A stretch of DNA of 52,942 bases, taken from Candidatus Tepidiaquacellales bacterium UBA2330. Lineage in GTDB: Bacteria > Bacteroidota > Ignavibacteria > Tepidaquicellales > Tepidaquicellaceae. The notes under the pieces were generated by a model. The model was not told where the DNA came from and ran no database searches. It saw only the letters and a program-made list of their open reading frames with translations. The stretch is taken from the NCBI GenBank assembly GCA_002344965.1, contig DDUU01000025.1, forward strand, positions 22,070 through 75,011. Direction: 5' to 3'. How positions within the stretch are numbered: the first letter of the stretch is position 1; each line of letters begins with the position of its first letter. Position numbers and translations under genes: made by a program. Of the stretch, positions 45,454 to 52,942 are shown in pieces.

Positions 45454-46047
45454 TTAAATCGCTTCTTTTTTGGAATCAATATTGATCATATGATGAAGGC
45501 GGCATCTTGCTTCGTAATGATTTTTCGCTCCGACGAGTATCTGCTCTTCACTGTCTGTAACTCTCTGAGTTCTGTTTGCCTGCGCTCCGCATACAACGCA
45601 AACAGCAAGTGTCTTTGAAATATACTCTGCTACGGCAAGAAGCTGAGGCATCGGCTCAAAAGGCATAGCTCTGTAATCCTGATCAAGTCCGGCTACAATA
45701 ACGCGCTTACCGGAATCCGCTAAATTCTGACAGATCTGCACAAGGTCATTCTCAAAGAACTGAGCTTCGTCAATTCCGATCACATCCACGTCAAAACATT
45801 TATCTACAATTTCCTCAGCACTGTTTACTACCTCAGACGGATAAGACTGTTCATTATGTGATACGATCTCAAACTCGCTGTATCGGTTATCTATTTTAGG
45901 TTTGAATACTTTTACTCTTTGTTTCGCAATTTCAGCTCTTCTGATCCTGCGGATAAGCTCTTCCGTCTTTCCGGAAAACATACTTCCGCAAATCACTTCT
46001 ATATGACCTGATTTTTTATAGGTTCTGATCTGTAAATTCTCGTTCAT
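45454..46047 (-). CDS. tdk: thymidine kinase
   Basis: Type II thymidine kinase phosphorylates deoxythymidine for DNA precursor salvage. At 197 residues it has the P-loop GSMFSGKT (21-28), the catalytic Glu94 in GIDEAQFF, the lasso-region segment GLDQDYRAMPFEPMPQLLA, and zinc ligands Cys150, Cys153 (CVVC), Cys182 and a His at about 185. All key residues are present. The start overlaps the cdd stop by 4 bp (ATGA). It is in an operon with cytidine deaminase and the BMP lipoprotein. Confidence 0.95.
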   Translation of the reverse strand: MNENLQIRTYKKSGHIEVICGSMFSGKTEELIRRIRRAEIAKQRVKVFKPKIDNRYSEFEIVSHNEQSYPSEVVNSAEEIVDKCFDVDVIGIDEAQFFENDLVQICQNLADSGKRVIVAGLDQDYRAMPFEPMPQLLAVAEYISKTLAVCVVCGAQANRTQRVTDSEEQILVGAKNHYEARCRLHHMINIDSKKEAI

Positions 46048-46490
46048 TTTTTTGAATTCAGTAAATATTTTTTATCGAAAACACCCGGAATTAATTCCGC
46101 TAATTTAAATGTCCTTACAAGATTTTTGGTTTTTATAAGAAGAATTTCAGTATCCGTTCCGAATTCAGACATAAACTGTCTGCAGGCTCCGCATGGAAAA
46201 GTAAAATCCTTTGCGCTTGATGAAATTGCAACTGCAGTAAATTTTTTATATCCTTCCGAAATTGCTTTTGAATATGCAACTCTCTCTGCACAGATGCAGA
46301 GTGAATAAGAAGCGCATTCAATATTCGCGCCTGTGAAGATCTTATTATCTTTTGTCAGCACTGCCGCTCCGACGGAAAATTTCGAATAGGGCGAATATGA
46401 AAACTTTCTCGCTTTAATTGAATATTCTATCAGCTTGTTATAATCAGGATGCAATGTATTGGTATTCTTATTTATTGATAATATATCCAT
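46044..46490 (-). CDS. cdd: cytidine deaminase
   Basis: Cytidine deaminase converts cytidine and deoxycytidine to uridine and deoxyuridine. The 148-residue protein has SPYSKFSVGAAVL, TGANIECASYSLCICAER with zinc ligand Cys67 and catalytic Glu69, and FPCGACRQFMSEF with Cys100 and Cys103, the complete homotetrameric-type active site. I chose ATG 46490; an in-frame TTG at 46508 would add six residues. It is the first gene of the salvage unit and overlaps tdk by 4 bp. It is divergent from the gene at 46537, with only about 46 bp between, so both promoters must be compact. Confidence 0.95.
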   Translation of the reverse strand: MDILSINKNTNTLHPDYNKLIEYSIKARKFSYSPYSKFSVGAAVLTKDNKIFTGANIECASYSLCICAERVAYSKAISEGYKKFTAVAISSSAKDFTFPCGACRQFMSEFGTDTEILLIKTKNLVRTFKLAELIPGVFDKKYLLNSKK

Positions 46491-46536
46491 TTCTGAGTAT
46501 ATTATCAAATAAATTTACTTTTCTGATACTACACAT

Positions 46537-47715
46537 TTGAAACGAAGAGCCATATTCAGGATTTTCGATAAATACTTAGGCATACCTTTAATTATTCTGC
46601 TTGCAATCTTAACAAAAAGGAAGAGACGGATACCAATTGAAAACATTAGGAAGATACTGATAATAAAACTTGCTGCAATTGGCGATTCGATACTGCTGAT
46701 TCCCACGTTAAGAGTTTTGAAAAAAAATTTTCCAAATGCTGAAATTACTTTTATTTGCTCACAGATTAATTATTCCGTAATAAAAAAAATACCTTATGTC
46801 GATAAGATTATTGACTGCAATGTCCATTCATTTTTAAGAAAGCCGTTCGGATTTTTCAGATTTATCGGAAACTTACGTAAAGATAAATATGATGTGATTA
46901 TAGATGTCGGACAATGGGAAAGAATTAATGCAATTATGGCAATGCTGGCAAAGTCTGATTATACTATAGGTTTTAAAACAGACGGGCAGCACAAACATTT
47001 TGGTTATGACAGCGTCGTGCCGCACTCACGGACAAAACATGAACTCGAGAATTTTCTGGATCTTGCAGTTCCGCTCGGTATAAATATTACTGATGAGGAT
47101 AAAAAATTAGAATATTTTTTAAATTCTAAAGACTATAACTTTGCAGAAGAGTTTTGGGATACGCATGAATTAAATGACAGGACTGTCATCGGACTTCATC
47201 CCGGTTGCGGCGAGAACGGTAAACCGCGGGAATGGGAAGTTAAAAACTATATTGAGCTCGGCAGAAGACTTGTGAAATATGATGATAATATCCGGGTTTT
47301 GATCACAGGAGCTTCGCATGAAGAGCAAAGATGCAGAGAGATCGCAGCCGGAATAGGTAAGAATGTAATTAATACCGCAGGAATGTATCCGCTTGATAAT
47401 GTAGTCGCAATGGTTAAAAAGGAGAAAGTAATTGTCTGCAGTAATACGGGAATGCTTCATATTGCTTCCTGTGTAGGAACTAAAACAATGGGTCTTCACG
47501 GTCCGACCAATCCTCTTAAATGGGGATCATATACAAAAAACGCCGTACTAATTCAAAGCGACAAATTCTGCAGTCCGTGTCTGTATCTCGGACATGATTA
47601 CGGCTGTCAGGTACCGCAGTGCATGGCTCATATAAAGGTAGATGATGTTTTTATAAATATAAGAAAAGCTTTAAATCCTGAACTGTTCAAAAGTAAACAG
47701 GAATTATTAAACTAA
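46537..47715 (+). CDS. family 9 glycosyltransferase (heptosyltransferase-like)
   Basis: The 392-residue protein has a basic, partly hydrophobic N-terminal segment (LGIPLIILLAILTKRKRR) that could attach it to the membrane, then KILIIKLAAIGDSILLIPTLRVLKKNFPNAEITF, YDVIIDVGQWERINA, and the donor-binding part VIGLHPGCGENGKPREWEVKNYIELGRRL, CSNTGMLHIASCVGTKTMGLHGPTNPLKWGSY. A Cys motif FCSPCLYLGHDYGCQVPQCM follows, typical of GT9 enzymes. It most likely adds heptose or a similar sugar to the LPS core, although it is separate from both glycan clusters. The start is TTG 46537. The gene for leucine dehydrogenase starts 28 bp downstream. Confidence 0.87.
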   Translation: MKRRAIFRIFDKYLGIPLIILLAILTKRKRRIPIENIRKILIIKLAAIGDSILLIPTLRVLKKNFPNAEITFICSQINYSVIKKIPYVDKIIDCNVHSFLRKPFGFFRFIGNLRKDKYDVIIDVGQWERINAIMAMLAKSDYTIGFKTDGQHKHFGYDSVVPHSRTKHELENFLDLAVPLGINITDEDKKLEYFLNSKDYNFAEEFWDTHELNDRTVIGLHPGCGENGKPREWEVKNYIELGRRLVKYDDNIRVLITGASHEEQRCREIAAGIGKNVINTAGMYPLDNVVAMVKKEKVIVCSNTGMLHIASCVGTKTMGLHGPTNPLKWGSYTKNAVLIQSDKFCSPCLYLGHDYGCQVPQCMAHIKVDDVFINIRKALNPELFKSKQELLN

Positions 47716-47743
47716 CCTGAATTCAAAATATAAAAATAATACT

Positions 47744-48865
47744 ATGTCAGTGAATAAATTTTCCGCATTTGAGTTAATAGAATCCTTCGGTCATGAACAA
47801 GTTGTATTTTGCTCGAACAAAGAGTTAGGTTTAAAAGCAATAATCGGAATTCATAATACTACATTAGGACCTGCGCTCGGGGGAACGAGAATGTGGAATT
47901 ACGCTTCGGATGAAGAAGCATTGATAGACGTACTGAGATTATCAAGAGGTATGACTTACAAAGCCGCTGTTGCAGGGCTTAATCTCGGCGGAGGAAAAGC
48001 TGTAATTATCGGTGATTCAAGAACACAGAAAACGGAAGGTCTCTTCAGAGCGTTCGGCAGATATGTAGAAGGACTATCGGGAAGATATATTACAGCCGAA
48101 GACGTTGGAACAAGCATTAAGGATATGGAATACATCATGATGGAAACAAGACACGTTACCGGAATACCTATCGAAGTCGGCGGCAGCGGTGATCCTTCAC
48201 CGGTTACTGCTTATGGAACCTATGTCGGCATTAAAGCCTGTGTGAATGATGTTTACGGAAATGACTCGCTCGAAGGAAAAAAAGTCATTATTCAGGGAGC
48301 CGGAGGTAATGTCGGAAAGCATCTTTGTAAATATCTTTATGATGACGGAGCAGTTTTATTTGTGAATGATATATATGAAGATAAGCTGAAAAAACTGGTA
48401 ACTGATTTTAAGGCAAAAGTCATAAGCGATGAGGAAGTTTATACTACCGAAGCTGATGTATTTTCACCGGCAGCTCTCGGGGGAATTATTAATGATGATA
48501 CAATTCCGAAACTTAAAGTTAAAATTGTGGCAGGAGCGGCAAATAATCAGCTCGGGGAAGAAGAAAAACACGGCAAGATGCTGAAGGATAAAGGAATTCT
48601 TTACGCTCCGGATTATGTAATTAACGCCGGAGGACTTATCAATGTATACAATGAACTGGAAGGATATAACAGGGACAGAGCTCTTAAGCAGGCATCGGGA
48701 ATTTATGACATTCTTAAAAGTATAATCAATATTTCCAAAAAAGAAAATATTCCTACTGAAGTCGCTTCAAGGAAAATTGCCGAGAACAGAATGAACGCCG
48801 TTTCACAGGCAAAGAGAATAAGGATATACAGAGATCAGAGATTATTCAATCAGAGAAATTTATAA
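47744..48865 (+). CDS. leucine dehydrogenase (Glu/Leu/Phe/Val dehydrogenase family)
   Basis: NAD-dependent oxidative deamination of branched-chain amino acids, chiefly leucine to 2-oxoisocaproate. The 373-residue protein has LGPALGGTRMW, GMTYKAAVAGLNLGGGKAVI with the substrate-binding Lys73 and catalytic Lys85, EDVGTSIKDMEYI, and the NAD-binding Rossmann motif GAGGNVGKHLC at about residues 185-195. AGAANNQL and DYVINAGGLINVY in the C-terminal half are also family-typical. The length fits leucine dehydrogenase better than glutamate dehydrogenase (about 420). It is probably cotranscribed with the upstream glycosyltransferase and the downstream small membrane protein. Confidence 0.9.
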   Translation: MSVNKFSAFELIESFGHEQVVFCSNKELGLKAIIGIHNTTLGPALGGTRMWNYASDEEALIDVLRLSRGMTYKAAVAGLNLGGGKAVIIGDSRTQKTEGLFRAFGRYVEGLSGRYITAEDVGTSIKDMEYIMMETRHVTGIPIEVGGSGDPSPVTAYGTYVGIKACVNDVYGNDSLEGKKVIIQGAGGNVGKHLCKYLYDDGAVLFVNDIYEDKLKKLVTDFKAKVISDEEVYTTEADVFSPAALGGIINDDTIPKLKVKIVAGAANNQLGEEEKHGKMLKDKGILYAPDYVINAGGLINVYNELEGYNRDRALKQASGIYDILKSIINISKKENIPTEVASRKIAENRMNAVSQAKRIRIYRDQRLFNQRNL

Positions 48866-48896
48866 TTTTATTTAATGTGTTTTATAAAGGATTGAT

Positions 48897-49106
48897 TTGG
48901 AAGTTGCTATCTGGGTTATTGGATTAATAGCCGCTGTATTTATAATTGTGATTTACATTATTACATCAGTAAATAAATATAGTAATTCATTTGTCGGTAA
49001 GTATTTTAACGAAGAGAAAAAAAATCCGTCTGCAAATCAGGACGTAAATAATAAACCGGATAAAAACCTTATTAATAAAGATGATAATGCAGGTGATGCA
49101 GTATGA
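48897..49106 (+). CDS. small single-pass membrane protein of unknown function
   Basis: This 69-residue protein has one N-terminal transmembrane helix (about residues 4-24, AIWVIGLIAAVFIIVIYIITS) followed by a polar tail rich in Asn, Lys and Asp that looks disordered. The start is TTG 48897, preceded by AAAGG at good spacing. It follows leucine dehydrogenase by 31 bp and precedes a terminator, so it is probably the last gene of that transcript. I do not recognise the family. The short length lowers confidence, but the start context and the clear helix favour a real gene. Confidence 0.6.
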   Translation: MEVAIWVIGLIAAVFIIVIYIITSVNKYSNSFVGKYFNEEKKNPSANQDVNNKPDKNLINKDDNAGDAV

Positions 49107-49217
49107 TAATTATTAAATAATCAGACAACATAATATCCTGTAAGATTTTATACAAAAATTTTCAGTCTGCTTTAAGTCTCATTCAAATCTGAATTCCGTA
49201 AACAGAAAAGTGTTATG

Positions 49218-49252
49218 AAAAAGCCCGTGAATGAATCACGGGCTTTTTTTTT
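49218..49252. terminator. strong bidirectional rho-independent terminator
   Basis: A perfect 13-bp stem (arms 49218-49230 and 49236-49248, core AGCCCGTGA/TCACGGGCT) with a 5-nt loop is followed by T9 on the + strand. On the minus strand the stem is followed by T5. It therefore ends the 46537-49106 unit and probably also the convergent gene ending at 49292. Confidence 0.92.
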
Positions 49253-49291
49253 GTATCAGTAAATCTGTTTCGTTATTCATTTCACATTTTA

Positions 49292-51250
49292 TTATTTCAG
49301 CAAGGTCATTTTCCTTATCTGAACAAATTCACCCGCTGTAATTCTGTAAAAATATGCTCCTGAAGGTAAATCGTTACCGCTGAAATCCGTTTTATAATAT
49401 CCCGCGTTTAGATTTTCATTTACAAGATTTTTTATTTCCTTACCGAGAATATCATATACTGTTATATTCACGAAACCGGATTTCGGAATACTGAAATTAA
49501 TGCCCGTTACCGGATTGAACGGATTCGGGTAATTCTGAGATATAGTATATTCTGCAGGTAAAGCTTCGGATGTCTGACTAATACCTGTAGTGCCGACGGA
49601 GATATTTGAGTCAATGCTGAATATAGTATTGATCACTACATCAGGCGGAACAGGCCAGGTCCAGCCGGCTGAAGAAATGTTTACCTGAGGAGTTACAACT
49701 CCGCTTGAATTTCCCCTCACTATAAAGTTGTAAGTTTTATTTGACGAAGTATTGATTTCACCTAAAGGTAAAGTTGCAGGTGATAATAAAGTAAGTCGGT
49801 CATTTAAAGATGATACATTCATTGAAATATTTCCGCCGTTAAGCTTAACATGCTGACTGTTGTTTGTAACTCTTGCTTTTATTGTGTCAATCTGTCCTAC
49901 GGGAATATTGTAATTTGTTGAAGTTAAATTATAAGACGGCTGCCGGATATGATCGCCACGAAGATATTGAATATTTGAAAGATTAAGTGATACGCCAATA
50001 TTTGAGTATGAATATAAAACCAAATAACTCCAGTATGCGATCTGCATCGGAAGAACTACATTGACTGAACCCACTTCACCGGCATTACCTCCTGTGAGAA
50101 TATTAAAATTATTTATGCTCAATGCGCCGTCATCATAAAATAATGCTCTGTAAGTATTCCCGAGCAGGTAATAATATACATGATTTCTGACTCTTACTTC
50201 AGAAAAATTCGGTGAAGAAAGAGTAAAATCAGGAGTGGTCTGCTGAGGTGTAATGCCGAGTCCGAGTGGTCCAGCACTCACATTAAAATCGAAAGTAAAA
50301 CTCCAGTTGTTTCCGTTTGTGCCGGAGACCTGATATGTGCCGTTATTAAACCGGTCGTTGGTATTGGATAGATATACGCGGCTGCTGAAAGGGACTGCTG
50401 CTGAATAACTGTTTGCAATAGTTCCTCCGGTTCCGAAATAAATGCATGGATCGGTCGGCGGGGAAAAGTTGGTGACGTTCCTTCTTTCTGAAATGATTTC
50501 AGTAGTCTGAGAGTTAAAAAATGCATCATTCGTTGCGGCAGTAATATACGGAGGCACTATTGCAGTAGCCGTTACTTTATTGTAATGTGTAACATTTCCA
50601 AACGTTCCTTCCACTACATAGGAGTAAGTCATACTACCGCTTCTTTGATTTACAATAACAGCCGAAGTGACCGGTGAATTATTGTCATCTTCAAATTCTG
50701 ATATTTGATTTTCCGGAAGAGATATATTTGTAACGAAGTTCACTAATTCAGTATCGAAAACGACATTTCCTTCACTGTCAAAAACTGCCACGGAATTAAT
50801 TTTTTTCAACTGATGATCATTCCTGATTTCCCATGACATTTTTCCGATGATAAAACCGCCGTTACTGAATTCGGATATTTTCTCTGAAATTGTTTCTACA
50901 TTGTATCCGGAAGACATTTTTGTAATGTCATCTTTTCTGAGATAAGTGAGATAAGATTGAAACGCATCAGAAATTGTTTCAGACCAGTTTGTAATTCTCA
51001 GGCATTTCACATTTGTGACAGTGCTGCCCGGACTCACATAGTCCAGACCTTTCTGTGCTTTACTTTTGAAATCATTTAAATTTATGACTGAATATAAAGC
51101 CGGGATCTCGACGGAAGAGTTTACTGAATTTGTAAATTTAATTTGATCAGGTGATTCTAAAACAGTATTACTGAAAATTGACGCCGGAGCATTCTGAGCT
51201 TTCAGAGATGCTGAGAAAAATAAGAATGAAATTAAAATAATTTTGAACAT
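49292..51250 (-). CDS. secreted protein of unknown function with T9SS sorting domain
   Basis: The 652-residue protein has a signal peptide (MFKIILISFLFFSASLKAQ). Its central about 530 residues show no domain I recognise; they are rich in Ser, Asn, Thr and Val with beta-strand character and few Cys, suggesting a surface beta-sandwich protein. The last about 85 residues are a type A T9SS sorting domain (NYPNPFNPVTGINFSIPKSG, LNAGYYKTDFSGNDLPSGAYFYRI, ending RKMTLLK). A strong Shine-Dalgarno sequence (AGGAGGG) precedes ATG 51250. It is divergent from the unknown-family gene at 51427, repeating the arrangement at 19302/22050. Confidence 0.85.
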   Translation of the reverse strand: MFKIILISFLFFSASLKAQNAPASIFSNTVLESPDQIKFTNSVNSSVEIPALYSVINLNDFKSKAQKGLDYVSPGSTVTNVKCLRITNWSETISDAFQSYLTYLRKDDITKMSSGYNVETISEKISEFSNGGFIIGKMSWEIRNDHQLKKINSVAVFDSEGNVVFDTELVNFVTNISLPENQISEFEDDNNSPVTSAVIVNQRSGSMTYSYVVEGTFGNVTHYNKVTATAIVPPYITAATNDAFFNSQTTEIISERRNVTNFSPPTDPCIYFGTGGTIANSYSAAVPFSSRVYLSNTNDRFNNGTYQVSGTNGNNWSFTFDFNVSAGPLGLGITPQQTTPDFTLSSPNFSEVRVRNHVYYYLLGNTYRALFYDDGALSINNFNILTGGNAGEVGSVNVVLPMQIAYWSYLVLYSYSNIGVSLNLSNIQYLRGDHIRQPSYNLTSTNYNIPVGQIDTIKARVTNNSQHVKLNGGNISMNVSSLNDRLTLLSPATLPLGEINTSSNKTYNFIVRGNSSGVVTPQVNISSAGWTWPVPPDVVINTIFSIDSNISVGTTGISQTSEALPAEYTISQNYPNPFNPVTGINFSIPKSGFVNITVYDILGKEIKNLVNENLNAGYYKTDFSGNDLPSGAYFYRITAGEFVQIRKMTLLK

Positions 51251-51426
51251 TTTACCCTCCTGTTTTTTAAAGTTGTGTAAAACTAAACTGCATTGAGCTG
51301 CGATGCAAAGAAAAATAAACTGTTTTGTAACGGCAGTTTTAAACTAAAATTTAAAAAATTTTTAAAAGGGGTGTATAATTTAACTTTATATATTTATTTT
51401 GTAACAATTGTATATATTATAAATAA

Positions 51427-52896
51427 ATGGAATACAGAGACACAAAACTTATAATATTTTTACAGACTTTCTCAAAAAAGGAATTAAGTGAATTTGAGAA
51501 ATTCATAATCTCACCATTTTTCAAACAGGGCAGAGACCTGCTTCCTCTTTATAAAGCTGTTATAAAATTCCATCCGGACTTCATTTCAGAGGGATTTAAC
51601 GAAGAAAATATTTTTAAAGAAATTTATCCGGATACGGAATTTGGTGACAAAAAATCCAGAGACATTCTTAAGACATTGTCATCATCACTTCTGAAAACGG
51701 CGGAGGAATATATGGTAATTTCAAATTTCAGCAGGAAAAAAACTTTAAAACACAGGATAATGCTGGAAGAATTACTTGAAAGGGATCTGGTGAAGTATTA
51801 TGAAAAATACAGGGAAACCGCTGAAATGGCAGTGAACATAGAAGGAGAATTATCGGGAAAAATTATACTTGAAAAATATTTTCTGGAAGTATATGATACT
51901 CAGTATTTAAATATCATTCTTGATCATAAAAATTATCTGAAAAAAGCTTTCAGTTCTGGCGAATATCTTTCTGATTATTTTTTAATTAATCTTCTAAGGA
52001 TTGCCAAGTTAAAATCGTTCTCGGAGATCGGAAGTAATATTAAATCAGAAGAAAACATATGTGATCTGATTCTGGCAGGACTGAATATGGAAAGTATTCT
52101 GGAAGCTTACAAAGACTCACCTCATTTTGTATTTATAGGATTTCACTACTATTCGTATTTAAGTATAAGAAATAATTGCGATGCCGGATTATATGCTAAG
52201 GCAAAGGAAATATTTTACATTCATAAATCAAAGTTAAGCAGAATGGAAAAAGTTTATTTCTATGCGGACCTTTTTAATATTCAGAATATAGGTTTTCAGA
52301 ATATAAATTTATCTGTCAGAAGAAGAGAAAATTTTGATCTTTTTGTCTCGTGTATTGAAGACAATGCTTATAAAATGAACAATGATGCGTATATGCAGCC
52401 GGACTTTTACAGAAATTTTATTATAACTGCAATTAATTTGAAGGAATTTGATATTGCAAAAAACTTCACGGAAAAATATACCGAAGAGCTTAAACCTGTT
52501 TTTCGCAGGGATATGAAATATTATTCCAAAGCAATGATTTCATTCGGAATGGAACAGTATGAAGAAGCGCTTGTGAATATTTCAAAAGTAAAATATGCGC
52601 TTGTTAATTTTAAAGTCGATGTAAAAGTGCTTTCATTAAAGATATATTATGAGCTGAAGCTGACCGAACAGGCGTATTCAATGGCAGATACTTTCAAGCA
52701 TAATTTAAAGTCTTATAACGAAATGCCGGAAGATCTTAATCTGTCATATTTTAATTTTATTAAATACTATATTAAACTTTTAAATCTGACAGTGAAAGCA
52801 AATAATAATGAAGCTTTATATTTAAAGAGTGAAATTGAAAAAGAAAAAATAGTTTCACAAAAAACCTGGCTGATTGAAAAATTTGAAGGAATATAA
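51427..52896 (+). CDS. unknown all-helical protein, paralogue of 22050-23516
   Basis: This 489-residue protein has no recognised domain, signal peptide or membrane helix. It is Lys/Glu/Leu/Tyr-rich and predicted by eye to be entirely helical, possibly a TPR-like array. It shares with the 22050 product the block KLIIFLQTFSKKELSEFEKF ... SPFF at the N-terminus and a Lys-Thr-Trp-Leu-Ile-Glu-Lys ending. Identity is low but collinear over the full length. It is divergent from a T9SS cargo gene across a 176-bp AT-rich gap. The gap contains no exact TTTG/TAnnTTTG pair that I could find for this gene. Confidence 0.8.
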   Translation: MEYRDTKLIIFLQTFSKKELSEFEKFIISPFFKQGRDLLPLYKAVIKFHPDFISEGFNEENIFKEIYPDTEFGDKKSRDILKTLSSSLLKTAEEYMVISNFSRKKTLKHRIMLEELLERDLVKYYEKYRETAEMAVNIEGELSGKIILEKYFLEVYDTQYLNIILDHKNYLKKAFSSGEYLSDYFLINLLRIAKLKSFSEIGSNIKSEENICDLILAGLNMESILEAYKDSPHFVFIGFHYYSYLSIRNNCDAGLYAKAKEIFYIHKSKLSRMEKVYFYADLFNIQNIGFQNINLSVRRRENFDLFVSCIEDNAYKMNNDAYMQPDFYRNFIITAINLKEFDIAKNFTEKYTEELKPVFRRDMKYYSKAMISFGMEQYEEALVNISKVKYALVNFKVDVKVLSLKIYYELKLTEQAYSMADTFKHNLKSYNEMPEDLNLSYFNFIKYYIKLLNLTVKANNNEALYLKSEIEKEKIVSQKTWLIEKFEGI

Positions 52897-52942
52897 AATC
52901 AAATACTATTTAAAAAAATATTTTCAAAATATATAATGATTA

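Noticed and set aside
1..52942. tRNA, rRNA or other known RNA genes
   Set aside because: I found no cloverleaf-like or GGTTCGAATCC-like signature by eye; a covariance-model scan would be needed to exclude them fully.

Overview
This AT-rich window looks like chromosome of a Bacteroidota/Chlorobi-group bacterium, most likely Ignavibacteria-like. The evidence is a complete sprA gene (the outer-membrane channel of the type IX secretion system, T9SS), three secreted proteins ending in T9SS sorting domains of the NYPNPFNP type, promoters of the TTTG-N19-21-TAnnTTTG type, and several TTG starts. I saw no tRNA, rRNA, CRISPR array, insertion sequence or prophage gene. The species assignment is inference.

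Layout. 158-3640 (+) holds the ATPase and two permeases of a nucleoside-type ABC importer. 3641-4985 (-) is a DUF1844 gene translationally coupled to NAD kinase. 5091-7133 (-) holds two broken genes: a class-3 lipase with an internal stop plus a frameshift, and a frameshifted methyltransferase. 7208-12646 (-) is a tight five-gene LPS/LOS operon (three family-2 glycosyltransferases, an MsbA-like flippase and an O-antigen ligase/polymerase). 12861-14171 (+) is a clpB gene that stops after its first ATPase domain. 14358-21749 is a block of exported proteins: a choice-of-anchor B protein, a small secreted protein, a BNR/dockerin protein and a Ycf48-repeat protein. 22050-23516 (+) is a member of an unrecognised helical family whose paralogue is at 51427-52896; both stand back to back with a T9SS cargo gene.

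23716-34440 (+) is a polysaccharide cluster: a Wzz-like chain-length regulator, an O-antigen polymerase/ligase, a MurJ-like flippase and six glycosyltransferases, with an internal Bacteroidota-type promoter before 27745. 34479-37601 (-) is a large metallopeptidase / beta-propeller / outer-membrane-barrel fusion, divergent from sprA (37769-44383, +). 44387-46490 (-) is a nucleoside unit: cytidine deaminase, thymidine kinase and a BMP-family lipoprotein, which is the likely binding protein for the importer 41 kb away. 46537-49106 (+) carries a heptosyltransferase, leucine dehydrogenase and a small membrane protein, closed by a strong terminator. 49292-51250 (-) is another T9SS cargo gene.

The window is mainly cell-envelope biology: two glycan assembly lines, the T9SS channel and its cargo, plus nucleoside uptake and salvage. 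The observations most worth following are the paired unknown family next to T9SS cargo, the truncated clpB and broken genes flanking the LPS operon, the peptidase-barrel fusion beside sprA, and a terminator buried in the coding end of a convergent gene.
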